From: Chitinophaga sp. S165
GTDB taxonomy: Bacteria > Bacteroidota > Bacteroidia > Chitinophagales > Chitinophagaceae
Length of the DNA: 64,000 nucleotides
Reading direction: 5' to 3'
NCBI RefSeq assembly: GCF_003182155.1
Contig: NZ_QGTG01000001.1
Coordinates: forward strand, 850,390 to 914,389
Shown: positions 42,708 to 51,941 of the stretch, in pieces
Numbering within the stretch: the first letter of the stretch is position 1
Layout: the number at the start of each line of letters is the position of its first letter
Made by a program: the position numbers and the translations under genes
The notes under the pieces: model-generated
What the model saw: the letters and a program-made list of their open reading frames with translations, nothing else
What the model was told of the DNA's origin: nothing
Database searches by the model: none

Positions 42708-43913
42708 TCATTTTTTTCCGGCTCTGAAAACCAACAGAAATCCTCCCAGGACTAATAAAAGCAGTGAGCTGATAAATATGTCCCATCCCCATCCGGTAAG
42801 CACTACACCTGTAGCGGTACCGACGATGGCAGATCCTGCATAGTAAAACAACCAGTAAAGCGAAGTAGCCGTGCTTTTGCCTTCCCTCGCCTCCTGCGAG
42901 ATGATCCTGCTGGAAAGCGTATGCGTGCCGAAAAAGCTGAACGTGAAAACTCCGAGACCGGCTACGAAAGCCACCAGTTGTGGTATCAGCATCAATAGCA
43001 ATCCAACTGCTATAGCCGGGATGAAGAACCGGATCAGTTTTGCGGGAACTATTTTATCAGATAATCTCCCGGATACCATCGTGCCCAATACACCTAAGGT
43101 ATACATCAGGAAGATACAGGCTATGACATAGTGTGGAAGAGAAAAAGGAGGCGCTTCCAGATGGAAGCCGGTATAATTGTAGATGCTTACGAAAGCGCCC
43201 ATCAGCAGCAGCGCGGCAAAGTAAATGAGGACGATGACCGGCTGACGGAAAAAGACGCCCATCTGCTGCCACTTATAACTGATATTGACAGGATGCGGTA
43301 CAAAATGTTTTGAGTCAGGTAAACGCTTCATAAAAAACAAGCCCAGTATCAGGCTGGAAACTCCTACAAATACTGCCGCCCAGCGCCAGTCCGCCCATCC
43401 GGCTATCAACATCACAATGATCCTGCCCGCCATACCGCCAATAGCATTGCCGCTCAGATATAAACTGATGGCCAGTCCTAATGCACCGGTGCTTACTTCT
43501 TCTGATAAATAAGCTAATGCGACTGCTGTAACGCCGGAAAGTATAGCCCCCCTGACAAAACTCACTGCTATTAGCAAAGGGAAATTATGAATGAAGACAG
43601 ATATCAGGGTGAGTACCGCCGATGCCAGCATAGCAAAACCCATCAGCTGTTTACGCGGCAATGCATCCGCTTTCAGCGAAAATATGAATAGCCCTACCGC
43701 CATTCCCAGTGTAGACGCAGATACCGCCCAGCTGCTTGCAGCAGGTGTGATATCAAACTCCTTACACAACAGCGGTAGTACAGGCTGAAATAAATATAAC
43801 TGGGCAAATACCGAAAGCCCTGAAAGGAAAATACTGTTCTTGATCCGCCGGAACCGGAGACTTCCCCGCTCCGCTCTTACAGGTGTTGCTGCTACGTTCG
43901 TCTTTTCTGCCAT
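42708..43913 (-). CDS. MFS transporter (YnfM-like)
   Basis: A 401-residue inner-membrane transporter with 12 predicted membrane helices. The first half starts NSIFLSGLSVFAQLYLFQPVLPLLCKEF; the loop between helices 2 and 3 is KADALPRKQLM, and helix 4 is preceded by SFVRG. In the second half the loop is SGRLSDKIVPAKLIR, the degenerate repeat of the motif. The overall layout fits the YnfM/arabinose-efflux group of exporters. A CAAAGGTC element at 43939-43946 (minus strand GACCTTTG, one base off the -7 consensus) lies 25 bases before the start. It is a lone gene; the substrate is unknown. Confidence 0.88.
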   Translation of the reverse strand: MAEKTNVAATPVRAERGSLRFRRIKNSIFLSGLSVFAQLYLFQPVLPLLCKEFDITPAASSWAVSASTLGMAVGLFIFSLKADALPRKQLMGFAMLASAVLTLISVFIHNFPLLIAVSFVRGAILSGVTAVALAYLSEEVSTGALGLAISLYLSGNAIGGMAGRIIVMLIAGWADWRWAAVFVGVSSLILGLFFMKRLPDSKHFVPHPVNISYKWQQMGVFFRQPVIVLIYFAALLLMGAFVSIYNYTGFHLEAPPFSLPHYVIACIFLMYTLGVLGTMVSGRLSDKIVPAKLIRFFIPAIAVGLLLMLIPQLVAFVAGLGVFTFSFFGTHTLSSRIISQEAREGKSTATSLYWLFYYAGSAIVGTATGVVLTGWGWDIFISSLLLLVLGGFLLVFRAGKK

Positions 43914-44055
43914 CTCTGTTAGGTATCCATTCTCAAGGCAAAGGTCTGTACATTGAAGGAATTTAAAAATGATATTTTACGGTTTTTTGTATATGCATCA
44001 AAGCATGAGAACAGCCTTTTGCCGTCCCCACGCTTCGCTATCCATCTATCCTGAC

Positions 44056-46263
44056 TTAAGGTAATACCGCAAATCCGAGGTACTTTTCGGCATAATGGCT
44101 GGTAAGATTATAGATATACGAGCCATCCAGGAAAGTGATCCTATACCCTACCAGCGACCTGTCAGTGGCGCTCAAACGGATGGTATATCCGCATGATTGC
44201 AGGTACTTCGTGTCAATGGTGAAGGCAAGACCGTTGTTTCCGTTATCCGCCAGACTTACACAAGACCTTGAAGAAGGAATGATAAAGGTGCTCAGCGGAG
44301 TACCTAATGGTGTAATATGTGCCGCAGGCTGCAGACTGAAGCTCCAGTTGCTGAAGAACTGGTCTATCACTTTCAGCTGTCCACTGATAACATCTCCCTT
44401 ATTATAGAATTTGCAATCGCCTCCGGCAATGATCACATCCAGCGTACTGGCAGGATCGAGTGTGGCCGATGGTGCTCCGTTAACAGTGTAACCTGTGTTG
44501 TCGAGGTATACATATGTTTCGGCGGAGTAACTGATGTTTGCAGGTGCATGCAACGGATCTTTGGTATATAATACCCTGATCTTATACAGGCCGTTCCTGT
44601 TGCCGCTATCCCAGAATGCCAGCAATGACAGTTTCTCTGCTTTCGAAGGTACCGCTGGCAGATAGGTCAGCCAGCCTCCTGTTAATGATGGGTCCTGGTC
44701 ATGTAGTGTTAAGATGCTGCTTTCGATGATCTGGAACTTCTGTTTATCCATCACATCCTGCCAGGTGCCGCCACTTGTATCGAGGAACTGTACTTTATAG
44801 AAAGTTGTGCCCGATGCACCGCTGTTGGTGAACATACCACTCAGTTTGATCAGTCCTCCGAATGAATATGCTGCTCCGGGGAACACAGCGCTGCTGTACG
44901 CAAGCCCTCTCGTACTAATACCTGCCTGATCGATGTTGCTGAGCGCCACGCCATTCACGTCAAACAGGTTGATACCCAATTTGCCGCCATCCAGCGCACC
45001 TGGTCTGATCTGTACCCGTACATCTATACGGTTGCCGTAGAAGTTCAATGCATTCGGATCTGTGGTGGAAGGCAATGTCTGCCATGACATTACACCACGT
45101 ATCCTTACAACGTTTGGCAACTCACAGCTTTTCAGTCGTTTGGAGAAGTCTAAGGGCAAAGCCACATTATAGAACAAGCCATCTTTAGGCATGTTGCTGA
45201 TGTCATGCACAGTAACGCTGGTGGTGCCGAGGTATTCGTCGAAAGTACCGTCGTTGTTCCAGTCCGCCCAGAAGGCCACATATTCTTTTGAACCTGCGGT
45301 ACAGAGGTTTCCGCTGAAACCAGTCGTTTTCTTTAGTTTGATGACTGCACCCAATGTATCCGAATTGGTGTGAAGACCTACGCAGGTAAGTTCTTCATAT
45401 GTTACGTTCGCCTTATCATTACTGAATATCGGATTCGTGATCACCTTCGTAAGGTCGGCAATGTTAACACCTATTTTACTGATGATGTCAAGGTCGAACA
45501 CAGGCGCTCCGCTGGCTTGTTTGGCAACCTCCGGCAACTGTGGTATCAGGCTGCTGTAGAAGGTCCGGTGATCTTCAACACCTGCCCCCTTGTACATTTT
45601 GTAGAATTGTTCTACCGGTGGCAATGGTTTATCGATAACCGGTAATTTGAATTCTTCATCTACCTGCGGAAATACATCCAGCTTTTCCTGGATGCCCAAT
45701 TCTTTGATAAGGTCTCCCCAGAAGATGATCCTCTTTCTCTTCAACTGGATATCTGCATTCACAACATTACCAAAGTGAGGAATGTCGGCGGGGTTTACAG
45801 AAGGAATACTATTCCAGGATAACACGGCTCTGACGGTGGGAATGATCGCTGTATCACAATTGGTAAACCTGCGGTGCGCTTCATCATTGAGGAATATGTA
45901 TACCATGTAATGAAGCGGATGTTTGGTATGCGGCACTGCATCAGGTATGTCAGATACTTTGAAGCTGGTCAGACCAGCATCCTGAAATCCTGCGCCATCG
46001 TGATAGTCGACAAAGAAGCGTACGAATTCATGAGAACCGGCACTGCATAATCCGCCGCTATAGCCGGCAGGTTGTTTGATCCGTACTACCGCTTCCAGCC
46101 GGGAAACATCGGGATTAAATCCCACACAGAGCAGCTGTTCCCAATAAGTGATACTGGCTGTTTGCTGCGGCAGGAATTTAGAGAGTAGCAAAAGTTTACG
46201 GTTTTCCAGGTAGACTTTGACCTGCTGTTCAGAAAGGTTGTCTGTTGCAATTGCTTTGTCCAT
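44056..46263 (-). CDS. 735-residue protein with two GEVED-like repeats, unknown
   Basis: A large protein with no signal peptide. It holds two copies, about 275 residues apart, of a domain with the pattern TYWEQLLCVGFNP, then GGLCSAGSHEFVRFFVDYH, against TYEELTCVGLHTN, then GNLCTAGSKEYVAFWADWNN. The DWNNDGTFDEYLG loop in the second copy recalls the GEVED calcium-type loop of secreted adhesins. Each copy keeps two cysteines. The C-terminal half (about 430-735) is beta-rich with no recognised family. It is 317 bases from the desaturase gene. An extracellular-type domain in a protein with no export signal is unusual; export by another system or a wrong start could explain it. Confidence 0.75.
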   Translation of the reverse strand: MDKAIATDNLSEQQVKVYLENRKLLLLSKFLPQQTASITYWEQLLCVGFNPDVSRLEAVVRIKQPAGYSGGLCSAGSHEFVRFFVDYHDGAGFQDAGLTSFKVSDIPDAVPHTKHPLHYMVYIFLNDEAHRRFTNCDTAIIPTVRAVLSWNSIPSVNPADIPHFGNVVNADIQLKRKRIIFWGDLIKELGIQEKLDVFPQVDEEFKLPVIDKPLPPVEQFYKMYKGAGVEDHRTFYSSLIPQLPEVAKQASGAPVFDLDIISKIGVNIADLTKVITNPIFSNDKANVTYEELTCVGLHTNSDTLGAVIKLKKTTGFSGNLCTAGSKEYVAFWADWNNDGTFDEYLGTTSVTVHDISNMPKDGLFYNVALPLDFSKRLKSCELPNVVRIRGVMSWQTLPSTTDPNALNFYGNRIDVRVQIRPGALDGGKLGINLFDVNGVALSNIDQAGISTRGLAYSSAVFPGAAYSFGGLIKLSGMFTNSGASGTTFYKVQFLDTSGGTWQDVMDKQKFQIIESSILTLHDQDPSLTGGWLTYLPAVPSKAEKLSLLAFWDSGNRNGLYKIRVLYTKDPLHAPANISYSAETYVYLDNTGYTVNGAPSATLDPASTLDVIIAGGDCKFYNKGDVISGQLKVIDQFFSNWSFSLQPAAHITPLGTPLSTFIIPSSRSCVSLADNGNNGLAFTIDTKYLQSCGYTIRLSATDRSLVGYRITFLDGSYIYNLTSHYAEKYLGFAVLP

Positions 46264-46580
46264 TTGAATAATTTTTTGAGGTTAAAAACTAAAAAAGCAG
46301 CTCATGGCCAACGCATAATGTGCGTAGGACGGTACATGACAATGGATCGTTCCGGGTCTGTAGATCTTAAATTGTTGAGGTTATGTGTTTGTACTGTTTG
46401 CTGTTGTTTCCGGGGTCAATGTTGTGGCTATTGGGCAATGTTCTGAATACTGCTTTATCTGTAAAGTAAAGTTCAGTCAAATTAGATGTTCCGGCAAGCG
46501 TATTAATACCTGGATTCCCGGTAGAAAATACTGTTCTTCTCCCCGGCTCAGTTTTGCACTACTGCGCGAACATCAGATAC
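46264..46580. other. intergenic region, no gene seen
   Basis: This stretch lies between the 735-residue gene start and the desaturase stop, both on the minus strand. It has no perfect -7 box; a shortened form, CAAATTA, is at about 46477-46485. No conserved structure or coding remnant was recognised. Confidence 0.4.
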
Positions 46581-47687
46581 TTATTTGTTCTCACCCAGGA
46601 GTTTCAGCATCCTGGCATGGGCAAGAAGCGCCCTGAAGAAAGTCGGTTTTACATTATAGGACAGGCCAAAATCTGCCGCTGTAGCTCTGACTATAGGAGC
46701 GATCTTTTTGTAATGTACATGGCAGACGCCGCTAAATAAATGATGCTCGATCTGGAAATTAAGTCCGCCAATGAACCAGGAAAGAAAACGGCTGCGTGGT
46801 GCAAAATTGGTGGTATTGGCCAGTTCATGAATAGCCCAGGAATCTTCCATATGCCTGCTACCAGCATCACCAAGCGGTAAAGAGAATGAAGATGCTTCCA
46901 CGACATGAGAAGGTTGAAAAACACAGGAAAGGAAAAGTCCGGCAGCAAAATGCATCAACACAAATCCACCCAGTACCCAATACCAGGGCTGCCCGGAAAA
47001 TAATATGGGAAGTACGATGATGTAACCAAAATATCCTACTTTGTAAATCGAGATCCGGAACAGCGCTTCTTTGAGAGAAACTTTTTGTTTGATCAGCAGA
47101 TCATGCCGTTTGTATTTAACTACCTGCAAATAATCTTTAACGGTCATCCAGAACAGTGTCATGATAGTATAGAAAAACCAGATGTACAGATATTGATACC
47201 GGTGAAACCAATACCACTTCTGTCTCGGCGAAAAACGTAGCAGGACAATACTATCAATATCTTCATCCAGTCCCGTAATGTTCGTGTAAGTGTGATGCAA
47301 TACGTTATGCTGGATCTTCCAGTTAACGGTATATCCCCCGATCACCTCCAAAATGTGACCGATAAAACCGTTCACTTTTTTGTTAGGAGAATAAGCCCCA
47401 TGATTTGCATCATGCATGACAGCGGTACCTATGCCACACATTCCCCAGCTCATCATAAACCAAAGTCCCATAAATACCCAGAGATTGTTTGCACCCAGGC
47501 CTGTTACCATTAAAAGGTAAGGCACAAAGTACAGCAGCAGCATGATCACTGTTTTAGCCCACATGCCAGTGTTGGCGTAAGGAGAAATACCATTAGCAGT
47601 AAAATAAGATTTAACCCTGCCTGTCACGGTTTCCATAAAGCTATTCTCGCCACGGGGAGCAAAACGCACAATATCCAGTTTTTCCAT
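46581..47687 (-). CDS. fatty acid (acyl-lipid/acyl-CoA) desaturase
   Basis: A 368-residue membrane desaturase with all three histidine boxes: HDANHG at 92-97, HNVLHH at 127-132 and QIEHHLF at 312-318. The last box begins with Q, as in front-end desaturases of the delta-5/delta-6 type and in linoleoyl-CoA-desaturase-like bacterial enzymes. There are four main hydrophobic segments. The enzyme introduces a double bond into fatty acyl chains at the cytoplasmic face of the membrane, using a di-iron site and reduced electron carriers. Two exact -7 boxes lie far upstream (47971-48021), implying a leader of about 280 bases. Regiospecificity cannot be read from the sequence. Confidence 0.9.
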   Translation of the reverse strand: MEKLDIVRFAPRGENSFMETVTGRVKSYFTANGISPYANTGMWAKTVIMLLLYFVPYLLMVTGLGANNLWVFMGLWFMMSWGMCGIGTAVMHDANHGAYSPNKKVNGFIGHILEVIGGYTVNWKIQHNVLHHTYTNITGLDEDIDSIVLLRFSPRQKWYWFHRYQYLYIWFFYTIMTLFWMTVKDYLQVVKYKRHDLLIKQKVSLKEALFRISIYKVGYFGYIIVLPILFSGQPWYWVLGGFVLMHFAAGLFLSCVFQPSHVVEASSFSLPLGDAGSRHMEDSWAIHELANTTNFAPRSRFLSWFIGGLNFQIEHHLFSGVCHVHYKKIAPIVRATAADFGLSYNVKPTFFRALLAHARMLKLLGENK

Positions 47688-48115
47688 GTAGTATGCTTAG
47701 AATGTATTTTATAAACGCTCTCTAATATTGTGCTGTTAACATATGGCCGGTTCCGGTAAATCGGGCAAAAGATCAGATGCAATCCGGAAAGATGACCGCT
47801 ATAGCATTCAACAAGCTTGCCGATTAATTTGTTTTTATGCCCTTCACCTGAAAAATACCGAAAATCCACCGGTTTGTCTTAAATAAAAACACCCGCATAG
47901 AAATATGCCGGTGTATCGCTTATACCTACAACTCAGTTACACTGTTAGCAATAACTGTATTAATTGAATACAAAGGTAACTGACTGTAATTCAAGCCACT
48001 TTGTTCAAAGGGTCAAATTTACTTTGTTAAAAAGTTCATGCGGTAGCTTGATATTCCCACTCTAATATGCTTCAATAACCCCGGGTACATGCAAGCTGAA
48101 ACAGGAGTAACTAAG
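47688..48115. other. 428-base intergenic region, long desaturase leader
   Basis: This stretch separates the desaturase start from the end of cobB, both on the minus strand. Apart from the -7 boxes at 47971-48021 it contains no gene, no cobalamin riboswitch consensus and no clear terminator. The long leader may carry temperature or lipid control; this is a guess. Confidence 0.4.
47971..48021 (-). promoter_or_regulatory. two -7 promoter elements upstream of the desaturase
   Basis: CAAAGGTA at 47971-47978 and CAAATTTA at 48014-48021 are, on the minus strand, TACCTTTG and TAAATTTG, both exact TAnnTTTG matches. They point toward the desaturase start at 47687, leaving a leader near 280-320 bases. 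Confidence 0.45.
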
Positions 48116-49411
48116 TCAAAAAAGCTGGAACCAGCCGGGATTCTCCCCCCAATAGAGGTGTATATAGGACGCAATTACATTATCTTTCCGGTATACCGGG
48201 GTCAGCACTTCCTTCCCCCTGGCGTTGTAAACCTTGCCGATCCGTTCCAGGGGTTCCTGCTCCGTAAAACCAGAATAGTGAAATTCATGCCCTTTAAAGC
48301 GATTTAAGCCCATTTCTATATCACGGTAACCGAGTGACAGTCGCGCGTCCTTCATCGTCGTTTTAAGGCTTAAAAAGCCAATCATCGGGTATTCTTTACC
48401 GGTATTGTCCGCCAGGGTCTCCCCGAGGTACATCATACCCCCACATTCGGCAATGACCTTTCCCCCGTTGTTGCAGTAATCAAGGATCGATTCCCGCATG
48501 GTAAGGTTAGCTGACAATTTCTCAAGGAACAATTCAGGATACCCGCCCGGAAGATATAGCAGGTCCGTTGCCGGTAGTTTCCAGTCGTCCAGGGGACTAA
48601 AAGTAGTAACCTCCCCTAATTGCTTCAATATCTCCAGGTTCTCAGTGTAAGTAAAGTTAAACGCATCATCCATCGCTACCGCAATTTCCAAAGTACGGGC
48701 AGGTGGCAATATGGTTGGAACAGGAACAGCAGGAACGGTGTTCTGCGTGATTTCAAGCAGCTGTTCTACTGTTACTGTCTTGCTGATATGAGCGGCAGCC
48801 CTTTCTATGATAGCGTTGTAGTCGTTATCAGGAGAGATGGCCAGTCCGAGGTGACGGGATGGGATTTTAATATCATCATTCGCCGGTACATACCCCAGCG
48901 GAGTAACACCCAGATCTTCACAGGCGTCTTTCAGGAACTGGTAATGGCTTTCCGTATTCACAAAGTTGAAGATCACACCGGCTATACGTACCTGCGGATT
49001 AAAATGCATGAAGCCATAGATCAGCGGCGCTACTGAATAAGCCATCGCTTTGGCATTCACGACCAGTATCACCGGCAGGTCAAGCAACATAGCTATTTCC
49101 GCACTACTCCCCTTCATCCTGTCTGCGCCGTCGAACAGGCCCATTACACCTTCGGTGATCACTACATCCGCATCGGCGCTGTATTTTGCATACAAGGACC
49201 GCACATGATCTTCGCTCATCATGAACGTATCCAGGTTAATACTCTGGGAATGGGCTGCCAGGAAATGATGTTTAGGATCGATGTAGTCGGGGCCGCACTT
49301 GAACGGCTGTACTTTTAAGCCTCTGTTATGCAACAGTCTTAACAGACCTAATGTGATCGTCGTCTTGCCGGAATTACTGGATGGTGCTGCAATTAAAAAC
49401 TGTGGCTTCAT
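48116..49411 (-). CDS. cobB: cobyrinate a,c-diamide synthase
   Basis: A 431-residue glutamine-dependent amidotransferase (CobB/CbiA). The N-terminal P-loop domain opens FLIAAPSSNSGKTTITLGLL with PFKCGPDYIDPKHH, typical of the family. The C-terminal class I glutaminase domain has the catalytic Cys in KVIAECGGMMYLGE and the closing His in HEFHYSGF. The enzyme amidates the a and c side chains of (hydrogeno)cobyrinic acid, using ATP and glutamine, in cobalamin synthesis. The start is only 29 bases from the divergent cobQ gene, and a perfect minus-strand -7 box (TATCTTTG) lies 5 bases before its ATG, so the mRNA may be leaderless. No cobalamin riboswitch is visible. Confidence 0.93.
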   Translation of the reverse strand: MKPQFLIAAPSSNSGKTTITLGLLRLLHNRGLKVQPFKCGPDYIDPKHHFLAAHSQSINLDTFMMSEDHVRSLYAKYSADADVVITEGVMGLFDGADRMKGSSAEIAMLLDLPVILVVNAKAMAYSVAPLIYGFMHFNPQVRIAGVIFNFVNTESHYQFLKDACEDLGVTPLGYVPANDDIKIPSRHLGLAISPDNDYNAIIERAAAHISKTVTVEQLLEITQNTVPAVPVPTILPPARTLEIAVAMDDAFNFTYTENLEILKQLGEVTTFSPLDDWKLPATDLLYLPGGYPELFLEKLSANLTMRESILDYCNNGGKVIAECGGMMYLGETLADNTGKEYPMIGFLSLKTTMKDARLSLGYRDIEMGLNRFKGHEFHYSGFTEQEPLERIGKVYNARGKEVLTPVYRKDNVIASYIHLYWGENPGWFQLF

Positions 49412-49416
49412 TCGGT

Positions 49417-49433
49417 CAAAGATAGTACATTCG
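49417..49433. promoter_or_regulatory. divergent -7 elements between cobB and cobQ
   Basis: On the minus strand TATCTTTG (49424 to 49417) is an exact -7 box whose last base lies 5 bases before the cobB ATG at 49411. On the plus strand TACATTCG (49426-49433) matches five of six consensus positions and ends 7 bases before the cobQ ATG at 49441. Both would give leaderless or nearly leaderless transcripts. Confidence 0.5.
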
Positions 49434-49440
49434 CAATCTT

Positions 49441-50919
49441 ATGCAGCAACTAAGGTCCATCATGTTTGCCGGCACTGCATCGGATGTTGGCAAAAGTTTT
49501 ATCAATACAGGCTTCTGCCGCATCTTCAAACAGGATGGCTACCATCCCGCTCCTTTCAAAGCACAGAACATGTCGCTCAACAGCTATGCCACACCCGACG
49601 GCTTCGAGATAGGACGCGCCCAGGCCGTACAGGCAGAGGCATGCGGGATCCCCTGCAGTACCGATATGAACCCGGTGTTGTTGAAACCTACCAGCGATAA
49701 AGCCTCCCAGGTCGTATTACTGGGTAAACCCGTAGGCAATCAGTCGGCTTACGACTACTTCATGGGCAATAACAAACAGGAACTCTTCAAAGAAGCCAAA
49801 GCAGCGTACGATCGCCTCCATACGAAGTATAACCCCGTTGTACTGGAAGGCGCAGGCAGCATCAGTGAACTCAATCTGAAACACCGCGATATTACTAATA
49901 TGCGTATGGCTTTACATGCGCAGGCCGACGTATACCTCGTGAGCGATATTGACAAGGGCGGATTATTCGCAAGTGTCTATGGCACCATAGCACTGTTACC
50001 ACCGGAAGAAAAGGAACTTGTCAAAGGCATCATCATTAATAAATTCCGGGGCGACGCCCGCCTCTTCGATACTGGTAAAACCATGCTGAAAGAGCTTTGC
50101 GGCATTCCTGTTATTGGCATTATCCCTTACCGAAAAGACATTTATGTAGAAGAAGAAGATTCCGTCGGACTTGAACATAAACACAACGATTTCGCATCCG
50201 GCAAAGTGAATGTGGCCGTTGTACTGCTCAACCGCCTGTCCAACTTCACCGACTTCAACGTACTGGAACAGGATGAGCGCGTTCACCTCTTCTATAGTAA
50301 TAACCCGGCTGATATTGAAAAAGCAGACATCATTATCCTGCCCGGCAGTAAGAATACGATTGCCGATCTGATCGACATCAAGAATAATGGTGTAGCAAAA
50401 GCTATTGTACTGGCACATAAGAATGGGAAAACAGTGATTGGCATCTGTGGTGGTTACCAGATGATGGGCAGCAGTATAGAAGATCCGCATCATGTAGAAG
50501 GTATGGTAGAATCGATGCCCGGACTAGGTATCCTTCCTGTCAAAACAGTGTTAACCGAAAATAAGGTAACGGAACAATGTCACTTTTACTATAAAGGCAA
50601 TGCTGACCGCTGTAACGGTTATGAGATCCATATGGGTATCAGCACAGCTACCAGCGCTGAAAGTCCCCTCAACAATACAAGTAGCGGCAATCAAGAGGGA
50701 TATATACTGAATGAACGTTGCTGGGGCACCTACATTCACGGTATTCTAGACAATGCTGTAGTGATAGATGATCTGCTGAAAGATCATACAACAAAGCGAT
50801 CTTCCGTCCCTTTCGATTACCTGGCTTACAAGGATGCGCAGTATGACAAGCTGGCGCAACATCTGCGTGAGCATATAGACATGGATTATATTTACAGACA
50901 ACTAAAGAGAGACAGATGA
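49441..50919 (+). CDS. cobQ: cobyric acid synthase
   Basis: A 492-residue glutamine-dependent amidotransferase (CobQ/CbiP). The N-terminal domain shows MFAGTASDVGKSFINTGFC and PFKAQNMSLNSY; the glutaminase domain shows IIILPGSKNTIADL, VIGICGGYQMMG (catalytic Cys) and GTYIHGILDN (His). It amidates side chains b, d, e and g of adenosylcobyrinic acid a,c-diamide to give adenosylcobyric acid. The next ATG at 49462 (MFAGT) is an alternative start and would leave a leader of about 28 bases. It overlaps the aminotransferase gene by 4 bases (ATGA), so the cob genes on this strand are translationally coupled. Confidence 0.94.
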   Translation: MQQLRSIMFAGTASDVGKSFINTGFCRIFKQDGYHPAPFKAQNMSLNSYATPDGFEIGRAQAVQAEACGIPCSTDMNPVLLKPTSDKASQVVLLGKPVGNQSAYDYFMGNNKQELFKEAKAAYDRLHTKYNPVVLEGAGSISELNLKHRDITNMRMALHAQADVYLVSDIDKGGLFASVYGTIALLPPEEKELVKGIIINKFRGDARLFDTGKTMLKELCGIPVIGIIPYRKDIYVEEEDSVGLEHKHNDFASGKVNVAVVLLNRLSNFTDFNVLEQDERVHLFYSNNPADIEKADIIILPGSKNTIADLIDIKNNGVAKAIVLAHKNGKTVIGICGGYQMMGSSIEDPHHVEGMVESMPGLGILPVKTVLTENKVTEQCHFYYKGNADRCNGYEIHMGISTATSAESPLNNTSSGNQEGYILNERCWGTYIHGILDNAVVIDDLLKDHTTKRSSVPFDYLAYKDAQYDKLAQHLREHIDMDYIYRQLKRDR

Positions 50920-51941
50920 TCACCGGCCACGGAGACGACAGATATTTGTTTAATTATAACATCGTTGCTGACTTCAGCTCTAATGTATATTACGAAGGGT
51001 TTTCTGATAAATTAAACAATCACCTTACTCATTGCCTGCATAAGATCAATAATTATCCGGAAGCCAATGCACAGCGCTTACAAGCTGCTTTAGCAGACTG
51101 GCATGGCATAAAGCCCGGACAGGTATTGGTTACAAATGGCGCAACAGAAGCCTTTTACCTGGTAGCACATGCATATCGTAGAAAATCAGCTACTATTATT
51201 ATACCTGCTTTTGCTGAATATGAAGACGGCTGCCGGGCCAATGATCTGCAAATAAATCATCTGCATTGGGATGATCTTCGCCCGGATACAGTTTTTCAGA
51301 CAGATCTGGTATTTTTCGGCAATCCCAATAATCCTACAGGGGCAATACTTCATCCGCAAACGATAAAAAAGCTCTTAGATCATCACCCGGCAACTATGTT
51401 CGTGATCGATGAAGCGTATGTTGATTTTACGGTGGATGTTATCTCGATGGTCCCCTCCCTGGATGAATATCCTAACCTCATCATTATTAAGTCGCTCACT
51501 AAAACATACTCCATACCCGGATTACGGCTGGGTTATATACTCAGTAATAAAGCTGTTATCAATAATATCCTTCCCTCCAAAATGCCCTGGTCAGTCAATA
51601 CACTGGCTATTGAGGCAGGATTGTTCATTGCACAACACCGGGATGAAATGGTATTGCCCGTTTCGACACTGACATGGAATGCACTTGAACTGATCAGCGC
51701 TTTGAATAATATCGGTGATATCTCCATCAGGAAAACACATACTAACTTCTTTCTCTGTCAGACGCCCAAAGGTACTGCGGCGGAGTTGAAGCTGTTCCTC
51801 TTACAAACAGCCGGTTTGCTGATAAGGGATGCTTCCAACTTCAAAAGCCTCACGCCACAGCACTTCCGTATCGCGACACAGCGTAAAGAACAAAATCTAT
51901 TACTCGTTAAAGCGATCAAGTCATGGATGGACAGTTTATGA
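50916..51941 (+). CDS. cobC: threonine-phosphate decarboxylase-like aminotransferase (CobC/CobD type)
   Basis: A 341-residue PLP enzyme of aminotransferase class I/II in the CobC/CobD branch. The conserved Lys that binds PLP is in IIKSLTKTYSIPGLRLGY, preceded by VFFGNPNNPTGAI and FVIDEAYVDFT. Enzymes of this branch in cobalamin clusters make (R)-1-aminopropan-2-ol phosphate from L-threonine phosphate, which is joined to cobyric acid by the next enzyme, CbiB. The gene overlaps cobQ by 4 bases (ATGA) and cbiB by 19 bases. The gene name varies between systems (cobC in some, cobD in Salmonella), so the symbol is tentative; the family is certain, the exact reaction likely. Confidence 0.85.
   Translation: MITGHGDDRYLFNYNIVADFSSNVYYEGFSDKLNNHLTHCLHKINNYPEANAQRLQAALADWHGIKPGQVLVTNGATEAFYLVAHAYRRKSATIIIPAFAEYEDGCRANDLQINHLHWDDLRPDTVFQTDLVFFGNPNNPTGAILHPQTIKKLLDHHPATMFVIDEAYVDFTVDVISMVPSLDEYPNLIIIKSLTKTYSIPGLRLGYILSNKAVINNILPSKMPWSVNTLAIEAGLFIAQHRDEMVLPVSTLTWNALELISALNNIGDISIRKTHTNFFLCQTPKGTAAELKLFLLQTAGLLIRDASNFKSLTPQHFRIATQRKEQNLLLVKAIKSWMDSL

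Noticed and set aside
47688..48115. cobalamin riboswitch upstream of the cobalamin genes
   Set aside because: No conserved core motifs are visible here or in the cobB-cobQ gap, and this stretch lies after cobB, not before it.
49299..49700. 133-residue plus-strand frame across the cobB and cobQ starts
   Set aside because: It is a shadow of cobB and cobQ, both of which have full family motifs.
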